A stretch of 56,315 bases of DNA from Candidatus Stoquefichus massiliensis AP9 (GCF_000455285.1 NZ_HG005284.1:255921-312235), one strand, 5' to 3'; shown: positions 25,826 through 34,594, counted from the first letter of the stretch. The notes: generated by a model not told the origin, from the letters alone. A program made the numbers and translations.

Positions 25826-27100
25826 CTATTCGTATTTAGATCTGTTTTTGCCAGCACGACCTTTTTTCTTTGTAATATCATTTTCCATACCATATCTTGC
25901 AGCATCTATTGTATGGTTGTTCTTATCAGGAAACTCACCTTTGAGATTTCCCTCCTTATCCTTTTCAATTTCATATTCCTGAAATTCTCTAGCTGCATTT
26001 GGACATCTGATTGGATCAATGATAATTTCTTCTAGATCCTGTAGCCACTTGATTCCATTTTCAACACTACCTGGACCTTTCTTTGCACCAATTACGTTTA
26101 ATCCTAAGAGATTGAATTCATTTATAGTTCGAGGATCCTCACTATCAGCAATAATTAATTTATTTAAAGGATTGAGTTTTTTAATTTTAACCACAGCATT
26201 TGCATTTGATAATCTCACCTGATAAACTTCACCAAAAATAAAAAGACGTCTTCTCGTCTTGTCATAGTGCATTTTTAAATATGCCAATGGATCTCCAGCA
26301 TATCCAAAATCCAATCCATTCTTTAATCTATCAAACACCTGAATTTCTTCATCTGTTATTTGCCTGATTGAAAGGTTTGTAAATACCTCTCCACCCGTTC
26401 CAATAACAACACCTAGATATTCATGATCATATTTTGCCTTATTCACTTTCTTTAAATGCTCTGCTTCAATGATAAACTGTTCTCCCAGCCATTCCTTAGG
26501 AACATCCAAATAAGTACTATGATGGATATAAGTGTCTTCTCTCGGTTCAAGAACATGTCTGTTTACCCAGTTCCTCTGGCTTTCAGGCGGATTATAAGAG
26601 TAGAAAACAATAAAATCCGGTCCACCACGCATTAATGACTGATTGATGTTACGTATCTTGGCATAAGACTCAAACTCATCAACTTCTTCATACCAGATGT
26701 ATTTTATCCATCCCTTTGGCACTTTTGTTGATTTAACTTTTTTAGGATTATCAGCCCCTTTAAAACGAATGACCTGTCCAGTAGGCTTATAAGTAATTGT
26801 GAGTTTAGACTCTGGTACATGCCAATACTCAGATACACCAAGTATCTCAATAGCCCATTTAATCTGGTCACGTACTGATTCAGACAAAGTATCCTTTACA
26901 CGTCTTAAAACAAGTGCGTTGGACATAATTCCATTTTGAGCATCATCCATAATTCCTTTGACAATCTCTATACTGATAAATGATGATTTAGTAGATCCTC
27001 TACCACCCTTAAGCCAGTAATGAGTATGTCTTTTCTTAACAATATCAACATGGACTGCATGAAATGGTGCGGCTAGCACATCTGATAACTTAACTGTCAT
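25826..27100 (-). CDS. terL: Terminase large subunit (PBSX/Terminase_3 type)
   Basis: A 424-aa packaging motor with ATPase and nuclease domains. Walker A-like KGGRGSTKSS at residues 31-40, Walker B region IWYEEVDEF, and nuclease-domain acids in IIADSEDPRTIN and NHTIDAARYGME. The gene overlaps terS by 11 nt and lies 11 nt before the portal gene. The family does not tell with certainty whether packaging is cos or headful. Confidence 0.93.
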   Translation of the reverse strand: MTVKLSDVLAAPFHAVHVDIVKKRHTHYWLKGGRGSTKSSFISIEIVKGIMDDAQNGIMSNALVLRRVKDTLSESVRDQIKWAIEILGVSEYWHVPESKLTITYKPTGQVIRFKGADNPKKVKSTKVPKGWIKYIWYEEVDEFESYAKIRNINQSLMRGGPDFIVFYSYNPPESQRNWVNRHVLEPREDTYIHHSTYLDVPKEWLGEQFIIEAEHLKKVNKAKYDHEYLGVVIGTGGEVFTNLSIRQITDEEIQVFDRLKNGLDFGYAGDPLAYLKMHYDKTRRRLFIFGEVYQVRLSNANAVVKIKKLNPLNKLIIADSEDPRTINEFNLLGLNVIGAKKGPGSVENGIKWLQDLEEIIIDPIRCPNAAREFQEYEIEKDKEGNLKGEFPDKNNHTIDAARYGMENDITKKKGRAGKNRSKYE

Positions 27101-27485
27101 CTATATCATCAACTATCTGTACAAGTTGTTGACCAGATACTTCTAATTTTTGACTATAAAGTCCTTTCACTTTTAAAAGTTTTTCCACTGCATCATTTCT
27201 ATCCCTTAACGATGCATCAAGTCCAAAGGCATCCTTCTCCTGTCCACGAACGACTCTTGTAAGATACATCAGCAATTCATTGGCACTTGCTATTTCAGTT
27301 GACTCAATATCATTCAGCCATTGCTCCTTAAACTCAATAACATCCTTCTTGTTCATCATTCTTGAAAAAGCTGCAGCTGCTGAACTTTCTTTCCTGCATT
27401 TCTTGAAGACTGTCATATACGCCTTTGTACCATTGAATCCATTCTTAACCCATTCGATAACACAAAGTTTCTCTTTTTCTGTCAT
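27090..27485 (-). CDS. terS: Terminase small subunit
   Basis: A 131-aa DNA-recognition subunit. The N-terminal helix-turn-helix MTEKEKLCVIEWVKNGFNGTK and the C-terminal RNDAVEKLLKVKGLYSQKLEV are typical of the Terminase_2 family. It overlaps TerL. The packaging site (cos or pac) is expected nearby, possibly in the 27.8-28.2 kb gap, but I cannot place it. Confidence 0.87.
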   Translation of the reverse strand: MTEKEKLCVIEWVKNGFNGTKAYMTVFKKCRKESSAAAAFSRMMNKKDVIEFKEQWLNDIESTEIASANELLMYLTRVVRGQEKDAFGLDASLRDRNDAVEKLLKVKGLYSQKLEVSGQQLVQIVDDIDDS

Positions 27486-27718
27486 GATGTATCACCACTC
27501 TTGTACAGTAGATCCTTATACAAAAAAACAAGGTTATTTAATAACTGAACCTTGCCATAGCATTCTATTCCATCCTTAGGATTGTCATCATAGATGATAT
27601 ACTTTGTGACAATCTTACCTGTTTTCCTGCTTCTAAACTGCTGGGTATTGATAAAATACTCATGTCCATGCATTTTCAGAGCCAACAGCACCTTATTGAT
27701 ATTCTTCTGTATATTCAT
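27482..27718 (-). CDS. Small phage protein upstream of terS
   Basis: A 78-aa protein from MNIQKNINKVLLALKMHGHEY. The start is chosen at the ATG because GAAAGG is about 11 nt upstream, whereas the in-frame GTG is too close. FINTQQFRSRKTGKIVTKYII and the QLLNNLVFLYKDL end are seen in small conserved proteins next to phage terminases. Function unknown. It overlaps terS by 4 nt. Confidence 0.6.
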   Translation of the reverse strand: MNIQKNINKVLLALKMHGHEYFINTQQFRSRKTGKIVTKYIIYDDNPKDGIECYGKVQLLNNLVFLYKDLLYKSGDTS

Positions 27719-27742
27719 TACGATCACATCCTTTCATTTTCT

Positions 27743-27817
27743 TGGTCGCAGGAGGTGGACTTGAACCACCTACAACAGAAAAGCACTCTGTCAAGTTACC
27801 AGTTACTCCATCCTGCA
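27743..27817 (-). tRNA. Phage tRNA-like gene with atypical anticodon loop
   Basis: A 75-nt cloverleaf with encoded CCA. Acceptor TGCAGGA/TCCTGCG (U1-G72 wobble), D arm GAGT/ACTT with GG in the loop, anticodon stem ACAGA/TCTGT, 4-nt variable region, perfect T arm GGTGG-TTCAAGT-CCACC, discriminator A. The anticodon loop is GTGCTTT: U33 is present, the formal anticodon is GCU (serine), but position 37 is U and the variable arm is far too short for serine tRNA. It may be a degenerate or specialised tRNA, or a tRNA-like processing signal. It is directly upstream of the terminase genes. Confidence 0.65.
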
Positions 27818-28235
27818 ATGTTTTGGGTAAAAGAAAAAGGACTTGTTTGTCCTTGAATTTATAAATTTTAAGAATATACAACCGCTTAAAGCCATTCCCG
27901 TTGCGGTTAACATATCCATTATTGCTACTTGTACCTCACAATAATCTTTTTTGTTACAGGTTTTTTATAGCAAGCTGCGTCTGTGTAAAATACTTACTAC
28001 TGGCTATCATTTTCTCTTTTAAAGCGATACCACAATGTAAATTTAATTAATATATGGAGTTTAAAAGGAGTAATAAATCATGCCCGTGATATCGCTATAA
28101 AAGAAAAAAAGACGATCATTCGCCTTTTTTGGTTTGTTCATGTATTCTCAGAAAGGAGTGAACTAATGAAACCGTACCTTTGTATGTCTTTTGACAGTAT
28201 AATAATAACACGTTTTTTGATTACATAATATAGCA
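27818..28235. other. Gap between the tRNA-like gene and the membrane protein; no clear gene
   Basis: No gene is well supported in these ~420 bp. A minus-strand 38-codon ORF (MDMLTATGMALSGC) overlaps the tRNA and is doubtful. The plus strand holds two tiny ORFs with strong ribosome sites: MPVISL (start ~28080) and MKPYLCMSFDSIIITRFLIT (start ~28166). Dyads AACCGC/GCGGTT (27881-27909) and AGCGAT/ATCGCT (28023-28096), and a hairpin with T-run at ~28108-28131, suggest RNA structure. The phage packaging site may also lie here. Confidence 0.4.
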
Positions 28236-29459
28236 TTATATAAAATAAAGTATAACTATTATTAAAATTATGTTTATCCAAATTATAAAAGGATATCTAT
28301 TAAAAATTCTTCTTTTTAAATTAATAATTCTTGAATGAATATTACCCCGTTTAATTTTTAGATATTGTTTTATAGTTTCTCCAAAGTCTCTACAATTGCG
28401 CAACTCTCCCCAAGAATCCACAAAATACCACACTCCATCATCTTTATAAATTCGGCTTTTATCTACAAAAAGCAATTGTATTGATTTTCCTGTTACTTTA
28501 TCAAAAATTTTACCATATACATAATAAATAATAAAAATTGAATCTATAAATATTAAAAGAATAATTACAATCAATAAAATGTAGAATTCAAAACTTTTTC
28601 CTATCGCAAGACTTTCAATTATCCCAACAAAATCGTATTTATAATTAAATACATAAACTATCCAAGATATAACATCAACAACAATTAATATTAAAAAACA
28701 AATATTAAAATAATATATTATTGGATATTTTATTTTTAATCTTTCAATCACATTTGAACAATAAATATCTTCCGTTATAGTTGCAATTGATCTACCTAGT
28801 AATTTAGAAAGAAAATATAAAAACATAAAAATAATGTTAAAAACAATCCACCCCACCACTATGGAAATAGCAATACTTTTTAACAAAAATGTTTTACTTA
28901 TTGTTGAAAGAACATTCCCTAAAATACTTGTTCCACCAAAGTATACCAAAACAACCGCAGAAAAAATACCTAGTATGGATACAAACTCAGAATATGAATG
29001 TTCTGTTTGTTCTACTAATTTTTCTACTTTAGGTTTTATATTGCTTGCGGTTTCATTTAAATCATCATATTTTTGACGTAATTCTTGTCCAGTCATATCC
29101 ATTCTTGCATCTATAGATGTAATATAATTAATTCTAGCAATTTCTAAATTTGTATGATCTAGCAATTTTTTTAATGGTTGCTGTATAATATTATCACTTA
29201 CACAAGATTCTTTATATAAAATTTCTAAATTTTGACTAATTATTTCAATTTGTCTATTGTCTTTTTTTAAATCTGTAAGTATTGGAAAAATATCAGAATA
29301 AAAATGATGAAATATAACTTCACCATTTTTAATATATACATTTCGTAATCTATTTAAATAATTATCTTTAGCTCCTTGATTTTTAAGCGCTTTTTCATTT
29401 ACAAGGTCCTTAATTATTTGCTTTATCTGATTTCTTTTTTGTCTTTCGTTATTACTCAT
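28236..29459 (-). CDS. Multi-span membrane protein; candidate toxin partner of the Panacea antitoxin
   Basis: A 407-aa protein. The N-terminal ~155 residues are soluble and helical (coiled coil around 120-155), followed by hydrophobic segments near residues 160-183, 193-218, 250-275, 298-322 and 390-407, and a cytosolic-looking domain at ~325-385 with WYFVDSWGELRNCRDFG. I do not recognise a named family. It starts 4 nt after a Panacea-domain gene. Panacea antitoxins are known to pair with diverse toxins, including membrane-spanning ones. Codon use is more AT-rich than its phage neighbours, suggesting a separately acquired accessory cassette. Confidence 0.6.
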   Translation of the reverse strand: MSNNERQKRNQIKQIIKDLVNEKALKNQGAKDNYLNRLRNVYIKNGEVIFHHFYSDIFPILTDLKKDNRQIEIISQNLEILYKESCVSDNIIQQPLKKLLDHTNLEIARINYITSIDARMDMTGQELRQKYDDLNETASNIKPKVEKLVEQTEHSYSEFVSILGIFSAVVLVYFGGTSILGNVLSTISKTFLLKSIAISIVVGWIVFNIIFMFLYFLSKLLGRSIATITEDIYCSNVIERLKIKYPIIYYFNICFLILIVVDVISWIVYVFNYKYDFVGIIESLAIGKSFEFYILLIVIILLIFIDSIFIIYYVYGKIFDKVTGKSIQLLFVDKSRIYKDDGVWYFVDSWGELRNCRDFGETIKQYLKIKRGNIHSRIINLKRRIFNRYPFIIWINIILIIVILYFI

Positions 29460-29463
29460 TAAA

Positions 29464-29883
29464 TTATCCCCTTTCCCTAATTAATTCTTTTGGAATAATT
29501 TTTTTATAGCCAGAGCCATTATTATACACCTGATCCCAAGCTCCACCTAAAGAATGAGTTTTTTCAACCAAAACCCAAGGATCCATTACTCTTAAACGCT
29601 CGATAGTTTCATTTATATCTAGTTTAATCTTCTCATCCAAATTATTATCATATTCTCTATCAATTGGCATAGCCCCATAACTACAAAATATGTTATATAA
29701 TTGAGGGATAACCGGTCCATATGGCCACGCCTCAAAATCCTCTCTAATAAACCATCCCGCATGTTTAAGCCTATCTTTCTGTATAAAAAACAAAATTTTT
29801 TGTAGTTGCAAGTTACTTATTGGTTCGTTATCTTGTGAACATTTTGAAAGTATATATTTTGCAATTTCAATAACATTAATCAT
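29464..29883 (-). CDS. Panacea-domain (DUF4065) protein, candidate antitoxin
   Basis: About 139 aa from MINVIEIAKYILSK, with AAGGGG 9 nt upstream; further upstream ATGs lie too near or before that site. NLQLQKILFFIQ and FEAWPYGPVIPQLYNIF are the hallmark motifs of the Panacea/DUF4065 (SocA/GepA-like) domain. These proteins are usually antitoxins in two-gene operons. The next gene is a large membrane protein 4 nt downstream. The pair interrupts the phage packaging-replication order and so looks like a lysogenic-conversion or defence cassette. Confidence 0.8.
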   Translation of the reverse strand: MINVIEIAKYILSKCSQDNEPISNLQLQKILFFIQKDRLKHAGWFIREDFEAWPYGPVIPQLYNIFCSYGAMPIDREYDNNLDEKIKLDINETIERLRVMDPWVLVEKTHSLGGAWDQVYNNGSGYKKIIPKELIRERG

Positions 29884-29967
29884 ATAATTCATCCCCTTAT
29901 GTTTATAATATACCTCATCTCTCAAAAAAATACAACTCCTACACATTCTATAAAAAAAGACACCAAA

Positions 29968-30501
29968 CTACAGTATCTTTCTCAAAATGTTACTTGCTTT
30001 ACGATAAACATCACCATTATTCTCAATCCTATACTTCTTCATAACCTTTTTAAAGCCAATCGCTTCGATGTAAATATCTTTAATGAATTGCCTATCATCT
30101 TCACTCATTTCTTCCAAAGCCTTCTCAACATTCGCTATACGAGACATCAGAACCCACTTGCGATTGTAATAAACATAATTGTTCAGCTGGTAGAACTTTC
30201 GCAACTCTTCATTAGCTTTGTCTTTCTCTTCTGTCAATCTGTTTATCTTCTGGTCAAGAGATTCAACATGTCCACCCAAACCATCACCCTTACCAGGTGA
30301 TTTTATTTTTTGGATTTCCTCGTCACTCTGGTAAACTTTTTCCTGTCTTGTGATGACTTCCTTAGCATATTCAACATCAAGACAATTTAATTCGTTCTTG
30401 AGATGTTTGTAATTCTTGATATCAGACCTCAATAAATCCAACGATCTAACTCTTCCTGAATCTGCAAGTTTCTGTAATAATTCCTTTTCTAATTCATCCA
30501 C
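29968..30501 (-). CDS. ArpU/sigma-like late transcription regulator
   Basis: A 177-aa protein with coiled-coil N-terminus (KHLKNELNCLDVEYAKEVIT) and a C-terminal helix-turn-helix-like region (DRQFIKDIYIEAIGFKKVMKKY; NNGDVYRKASNILRKIL). Position at the end of the early operon, just before packaging genes, matches ArpU/RinA-type late gene activators of Firmicute phages. The match is by architecture and position. Confidence 0.6.
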   Translation of the reverse strand: MDELEKELLQKLADSGRVRSLDLLRSDIKNYKHLKNELNCLDVEYAKEVITRQEKVYQSDEEIQKIKSPGKGDGLGGHVESLDQKINRLTEEKDKANEELRKFYQLNNYVYYNRKWVLMSRIANVEKALEEMSEDDRQFIKDIYIEAIGFKKVMKKYRIENNGDVYRKASNILRKIL

Positions 30502-30514
30502 CTTATCAATCCTC

Positions 30515-30655
30515 CTAATCCTTGTATGCTATTAATATCAAGGCAGCACAACCCCAGGCACTGTTAAAGAACCAGCAAAGGAATGCTGTCAAAGCAAGCA
30601 CTCCTAATTTGTAAATACAATCACACACTACCTTGTACTTCTGATCATTAAACAT
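30515..30655 (-). CDS. Small membrane protein (46 aa)
   Basis: MFNDQKYKVVCDCIYKLGV followed by one hydrophobic segment (LALTAFLCWFFNSAWGCAALILIA). GGGAGGA precedes the ATG. It is followed by the ArpU-like gene after 14 nt. Unknown function; typical short membrane gene of a phage early operon. Confidence 0.6.
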   Translation of the reverse strand: MFNDQKYKVVCDCIYKLGVLALTAFLCWFFNSAWGCAALILIAYKD

Positions 30656-30658
30656 ATT

Positions 30659-30778
30659 CTAATCCTCCCTACTTTCTGCATTCCTGATTGTTAATAATAT
30701 AAATACCAAACCTGGTACTCCAATAACCGTATAGATAAATCCTAACACAGCAAAGAAATTAATTATCCCATTAGGCAT
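30659..30778 (-). CDS. Small membrane protein (39 aa)
   Basis: Starts MPNGIINFFAVLGFIYTVIG with one transmembrane span and a charged C-terminus ending NAESRED. Ribosome site AAGGAAGGTG. It lies between rusA and the 46-aa gene; its stop is 3 nt before the next start. Function unknown. Confidence 0.55.
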   Translation of the reverse strand: MPNGIINFFAVLGFIYTVIGVPGLVFILLTIRNAESRED

Positions 30779-30814
30779 TTACTTCACCTTCCTTTATAAG
30801 ATTCTTAACCTTTC

Positions 30815-31252
30815 TTAACTTCTGAACAGCTCGCCATTCTCACTTAAACATATCACGAGCTTCTCTTCCTTATTCCAATGCCTAAGGACATGGATCTCAT
30901 TCACCTGCGTATCGTCCTGATAAGCAATCTTATTCAAAGCATCAAGCACGATTTTAATCACATTGTCAATATCAGGTTTCTTTCCTGGCCATAAACTGTT
31001 CTTTAATTTTATAAGTTTATTCTTCTTCGTATCTGACTTGTTAGGAGCGAAACAGATATACATAGATATTCTTACACTCTTTTGTGAAATATAGCTCGTA
31101 TGCTTTAAATATGAAGCTTGTATGAGTTTTTCGTATGTCACTGTATTTTTATCTGTATATGTATGACCATTTTTCATGAATCTCGGTCTGCCCTTACCCC
31201 TAACTTTACCAGGTACTTCAAACACTAAACCATAACTAGGCCATTGGGTCAT
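30815..31252 (-). CDS. rusA: RusA-family Holliday junction resolvase
   Basis: About 145 aa from MTQWPSYGLVFEVPG (starts up to 15 codons earlier are open). KGRPRFMKNG, KPDIDNVIKIVLDALN and YQDDTQVNEI are the RusA hallmarks; the aspartates in the last two motifs bind the catalytic metal. It resolves recombination or replication junctions before packaging. The start overlaps the end of the upstream gene, with no clear ribosome site, so translation is probably coupled. Confidence 0.9.
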   Translation of the reverse strand: MTQWPSYGLVFEVPGKVRGKGRPRFMKNGHTYTDKNTVTYEKLIQASYLKHTSYISQKSVRISMYICFAPNKSDTKKNKLIKLKNSLWPGKKPDIDNVIKIVLDALNKIAYQDDTQVNEIHVLRHWNKEEKLVICLSENGELFRS

Positions 31253-31952
31253 CGTCTTCATCGTCAAACGATTCCTCAATGTATTCATCATCGTCAAACT
31301 CTTCAGGTGGTTCTTCTACTGGTGGATTGGCGTTGATTGCATCCATAATCTTTTCAGCAATTCCCTGATTATTCTCATAAGCATCAATTTTCATCTGTGT
31401 TGAATCTTCAACATCAGGAACAACAACGCTATCTGTAAAAACAAGATAAATGTCACAATAGTCATCCTGACTCCTTATAATCAGGCAATCTTGCCCATTA
31501 TATATTTCAAATTCAGTGAATGCCTTCAGATAAGAGATATCATCGTCTCTAATCCATTTACCTGAATCCATTGCTATCTTGGCGATTTTATGATCATAAT
31601 CCTTTGACATTTCAGCAATCCACTCTTTGGAATGAATTCGACTATCTACAAAATCGATAATATTGTAGTAGAGTTTTTGTGTATCGAAATCAAGTCCACT
31701 TAAAGCATCCAATACAAATGACTTGTTTGGAAGCTGCTTCAGTTCATATTGATATGTTGCAAAGTCATAAGACTCTACGAGTGTTTCTTCATTTTCTTTT
31801 GAAATGAATACTCCACAGTACCCTAATGTATAAAAGTAAAGTTTATTCAAATTACCAACAATAGCAGTTCTGTCACTTGTCTTTCCAAAAATCTTATTTA
31901 CTACGTCCAGCAGCTTATATAGCTGTTTTTCTTCTTTTGTTATTTTCATCAT
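31236..31952 (-). CDS. Early phage protein with long acidic tail ending DDPMA
   Basis: A 238-aa protein, not recognised. The first ~190 residues look globular and mixed alpha/beta. The last ~40 are Glu/Asp/Pro-rich (EEPPEEFDDDEYIEESFDDE) and end DDDPMA. The same terminal DDPMA ends the RecT protein and occurs internally in the DUF1351 protein. An acidic tail with a fixed end recalls the protein-docking tail of single-stranded DNA-binding proteins, but no OB-fold could be identified. Ribosome site AGGAGAG. Confidence 0.6.
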   Translation of the reverse strand: MMKITKEEKQLYKLLDVVNKIFGKTSDRTAIVGNLNKLYFYTLGYCGVFISKENEETLVESYDFATYQYELKQLPNKSFVLDALSGLDFDTQKLYYNIIDFVDSRIHSKEWIAEMSKDYDHKIAKIAMDSGKWIRDDDISYLKAFTEFEIYNGQDCLIIRSQDDYCDIYLVFTDSVVVPDVEDSTQMKIDAYENNQGIAEKIMDAINANPPVEEPPEEFDDDEYIEESFDDEDDDPMA

Positions 31953-31963
31953 GTTTCACTCTC

Positions 31964-33340
31964 CTAATAGTTTTGGTAGATTGTTGTACCGAAACGATAC
32001 TTTTTTGCCCATTTCTTAATGAATCTAGATACTGCATCTATTGGATCACAGTTATGTAACCCTCTGACCTGATTAATCTTTTTATCCTTTAATTCCAATG
32101 TGTAGAAGGGATGAAGCACATCATCACGTTTTCTAATCAAAAATATAGTGGTCTCTCCTCTTGCGTACTTATTCGTATAGGTCCTTACACAGTGATGAAG
32201 CTGCTTACTTTCTTCTATTAAATCCTGAACACTATTTGCTGGAGTAATGACATATTCATTATCTGCATAGCGATATTTAAATAGCGTCTTAATCACCTGT
32301 TCTTGAATCTTATCCGTTACAATCTTTGACTCATTGATTTTTATTTTATCTTGCATATCATCATGAGCTTTTTTAAAATTTTCTGGATACCTGACTGCTG
32401 ATGTTAAAGGAATCCCTAAGATATTACAGAAGCCTATGTAATCAATATAGTCACTGCTATATGAACTGTATTCATATCCATATGTGTTTGAACGGTCTAC
32501 CTTGTCAATGTATTCAATTAGTTTTTTAGACATTGGATAATTCCTTTGCAGAAGAATATCGTAAATAAATATTTTATGCTTAGAATCAAGACCATATTTT
32601 CTGATGTTATCTTTATGTTTCCTGTAGTACTTCAGACCGCCCTGACGACTACATAAATTTATGATTTCTAGTTCACTTTTATCATCAATTCCAAGAAGTT
32701 TATATCCCTTCTGTGACCATCTTAAGCAGTTCATGCTTCCTTGTACGACATCCATAAGACCCATTTTAGCTATAATTTCCATCTGTGGATGCTTTTCGTA
32801 CTGATAAAGGAACCAGAATAATCTTTCATCTTCAAGCCCGCTCTCCTTGAACCCACAATACTTATGTTTAGTTTGCTTAAGCAAATGTTCATAATCATTT
32901 AATCTATAATGGCTGATATACTGACTTGAATAGCGCTGACCATAGCTGATCATGAATCTCTCATTGGTGCTTCTTTCCCACTCACAATTATTATAGGATT
33001 TCCAGTAGATCATCCTGATTCCACCATATGAAGCAACATATATTCCTTTGTTGATTTTATATCTTGAACCAGCCAGGTAGCGCTGAACTTCATAGATGTT
33101 ACAGTATTGCTTAATCTTCTGTTCCCACTTCTGGTTGACATAGAACACTCTTTCAATCAGCCTTTCATTCCATATCTCAAACTTTGATATGTAAAACTCA
33201 TTGACTATTGAATCTTTTTTTCTGTTCTTCCATACTGATTTGTCATTCATGTCATAGAGATAACATTCAAATTGTTCAATATCGAGTGCATCAAGATGTG
33301 CCTTCGATAAATCATCAAGAAACTTTTCCATGCTCGTCAT
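31964..33340 (-). CDS. PcfJ-like protein
   Basis: About 458 aa from MTSMEKFLDDLS. The C-terminal ~110 residues carry the PcfJ signature (LIEESKQLHHCVRTYTNKYA, GETTIFLIRKRDD, KINQVRGLHNCDP). PcfJ and PcfK occur together on conjugative plasmids and phages; their biochemical role is not established. The start lies within the end of the pcfK-like gene, indicating coupling. Confidence 0.8.
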   Translation of the reverse strand: MTSMEKFLDDLSKAHLDALDIEQFECYLYDMNDKSVWKNRKKDSIVNEFYISKFEIWNERLIERVFYVNQKWEQKIKQYCNIYEVQRYLAGSRYKINKGIYVASYGGIRMIYWKSYNNCEWERSTNERFMISYGQRYSSQYISHYRLNDYEHLLKQTKHKYCGFKESGLEDERLFWFLYQYEKHPQMEIIAKMGLMDVVQGSMNCLRWSQKGYKLLGIDDKSELEIINLCSRQGGLKYYRKHKDNIRKYGLDSKHKIFIYDILLQRNYPMSKKLIEYIDKVDRSNTYGYEYSSYSSDYIDYIGFCNILGIPLTSAVRYPENFKKAHDDMQDKIKINESKIVTDKIQEQVIKTLFKYRYADNEYVITPANSVQDLIEESKQLHHCVRTYTNKYARGETTIFLIRKRDDVLHPFYTLELKDKKINQVRGLHNCDPIDAVSRFIKKWAKKYRFGTTIYQNY

Positions 33341-33791
33341 AGTAGTGTCGCCCCCATCCATAAACGATGTCATCTGATAGATAGCCTTCCTTTTCTGCAT
33401 CTTCAGGAAATGCATCTATCAACTCCTGTGGTACAGTTATGAATGCTCCATTTTTTGCATGCTTTCTAGCTTGCGATTGAATGTATTCATACATCCCTTC
33501 AATAGACACATATGGATGTTCCATTTTTTCCTTGATATCAGGATATTTCATAAGCAGATATCTAACGATCACTTTTTCCTGAGGTCCTGCCTTTTTTAAC
33601 TGCTCATCAAATGTCGGTACTGTAGATGTTTCTAATTCATCCTTTTTGCCTTCTTTTTTCTTCACTGATGGTTTTTCTTCTGTTTTAGGTGTTACAGACT
33701 GTAATTCCTTATTTTGCTTTGTAATAGGCGTATTCTGTGCCTTTTGCTTTTCTTGCTCCTGTTTCATCATTTCAAAAAAATCTAATGCCAT
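33315..33791 (-). CDS. PcfK-like protein
   Basis: About 158 aa from MALDFFEMMKQEQEK, with AGGGGAA at proper spacing; the longer frame upstream overlaps the helicase loader and is unlikely. A Lys/Glu-rich linker precedes PTFDEQLKKAGPQEKVIVRYLLMKYP and VSIEGMYEYIQSQARKHAKNG, the PcfK core. It pairs with the PcfJ-like gene downstream. Confidence 0.75.
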   Translation of the reverse strand: MALDFFEMMKQEQEKQKAQNTPITKQNKELQSVTPKTEEKPSVKKKEGKKDELETSTVPTFDEQLKKAGPQEKVIVRYLLMKYPDIKEKMEHPYVSIEGMYEYIQSQARKHAKNGAFITVPQELIDAFPEDAEKEGYLSDDIVYGWGRHYYDEHGKVS

Positions 33792-33814
33792 TTTTAGTTC
33801 CCCTTTCTGTTTTT

Positions 33815-34594
33815 TTATACTTTGCTTTTCTTTATGCGATAGTTGTTGCTCTGTGTCTTGGGAATCCTGATCAAGTAATCCTGACACATCTCAGCAATTC
33901 TATAAGCAATTGCTTCATCAAGTTCACACAACTGTTTAAAGGAGCGTTCACTCGATATAATTGTTTTCAGCCGATTGTTATATCGGTAATTAATTAAATC
34001 AAATGCAATGTTCTTGATATCGTATTCAGTATCTGCACCTTTGAATAAATCATCTATGTATAAAACTTCAACTTGCTGATATTCCCTCATAAGGTCCTTG
34101 CTGGCAACGTTCTTCATGTTCTCCTTGTAGAATGTTGCAAAATCATTCCATGCAAGATAGCGAACATCCTTGTACATTTCCATGAAGGCATTGCAAATAG
34201 CTGAGCAGATATGTGTCTTTCCTGCACCGCTTTGTCCCAGCATGCAGAACCAGCAATTGTTATCAGTTCTAACATAATGTGCTGCTGTGTTTTTAACTTT
34301 CTTTTGCCATTCTTCTTTGGCTTCATAATTCTTAACCCTATGTTTCAGAAGTTCTCCCAATCCACTTTCATCGGCTAACCGTTTCACTTTTCTAAGATGC
34401 ATGCATTTACAACTTACAAGAGATTGTGTAACACCATTGTCATCATCAAGAAGAATATATCCTTTGTTCTTGCATATAGGACAGTCAATACCATCCAAAT
34501 CATTAAGGTGTCCAATTTCATCATTAGCTAATTTTGTTATATCACACTGAATTTCAGAATTTCCGTTATTTAGGAAATTTTGTATTTTATCCAA
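33815..34594 (-). CDS. DnaC/DnaI-like helicase loader (AAA+ ATPase)
   Basis: A 259-aa replication protein. A zinc-knuckle N-terminus (Cys38, Cys41, Cys62, Cys64) is followed by Walker A GQSGAGKTH at residues 120-128, Walker B VLYIDDLFK and the arginine-containing NRLKTIISSERS region. It should load the host replicative helicase at the phage origin, because the prophage carries no helicase gene of its own. It lies directly after the iteron region. Confidence 0.9.
   Translation of the reverse strand: MDKIQNFLNNGNSEIQCDITKLANDEIGHLNDLDGIDCPICKNKGYILLDDDNGVTQSLVSCKCMHLRKVKRLADESGLGELLKHRVKNYEAKEEWQKKVKNTAAHYVRTDNNCWFCMLGQSGAGKTHICSAICNAFMEMYKDVRYLAWNDFATFYKENMKNVASKDLMREYQQVEVLYIDDLFKGADTEYDIKNIAFDLINYRYNNRLKTIISSERSFKQLCELDEAIAYRIAEMCQDYLIRIPKTQSNNYRIKKSKV

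Noticed and set aside
27693-27881. Short minus-strand ORF ending across the tRNA-like gene (contains GGSSPPPATK)
   Set aside because: This peptide is what the 3' half of a tRNA gives when translated; the cloverleaf explains the sequence better.
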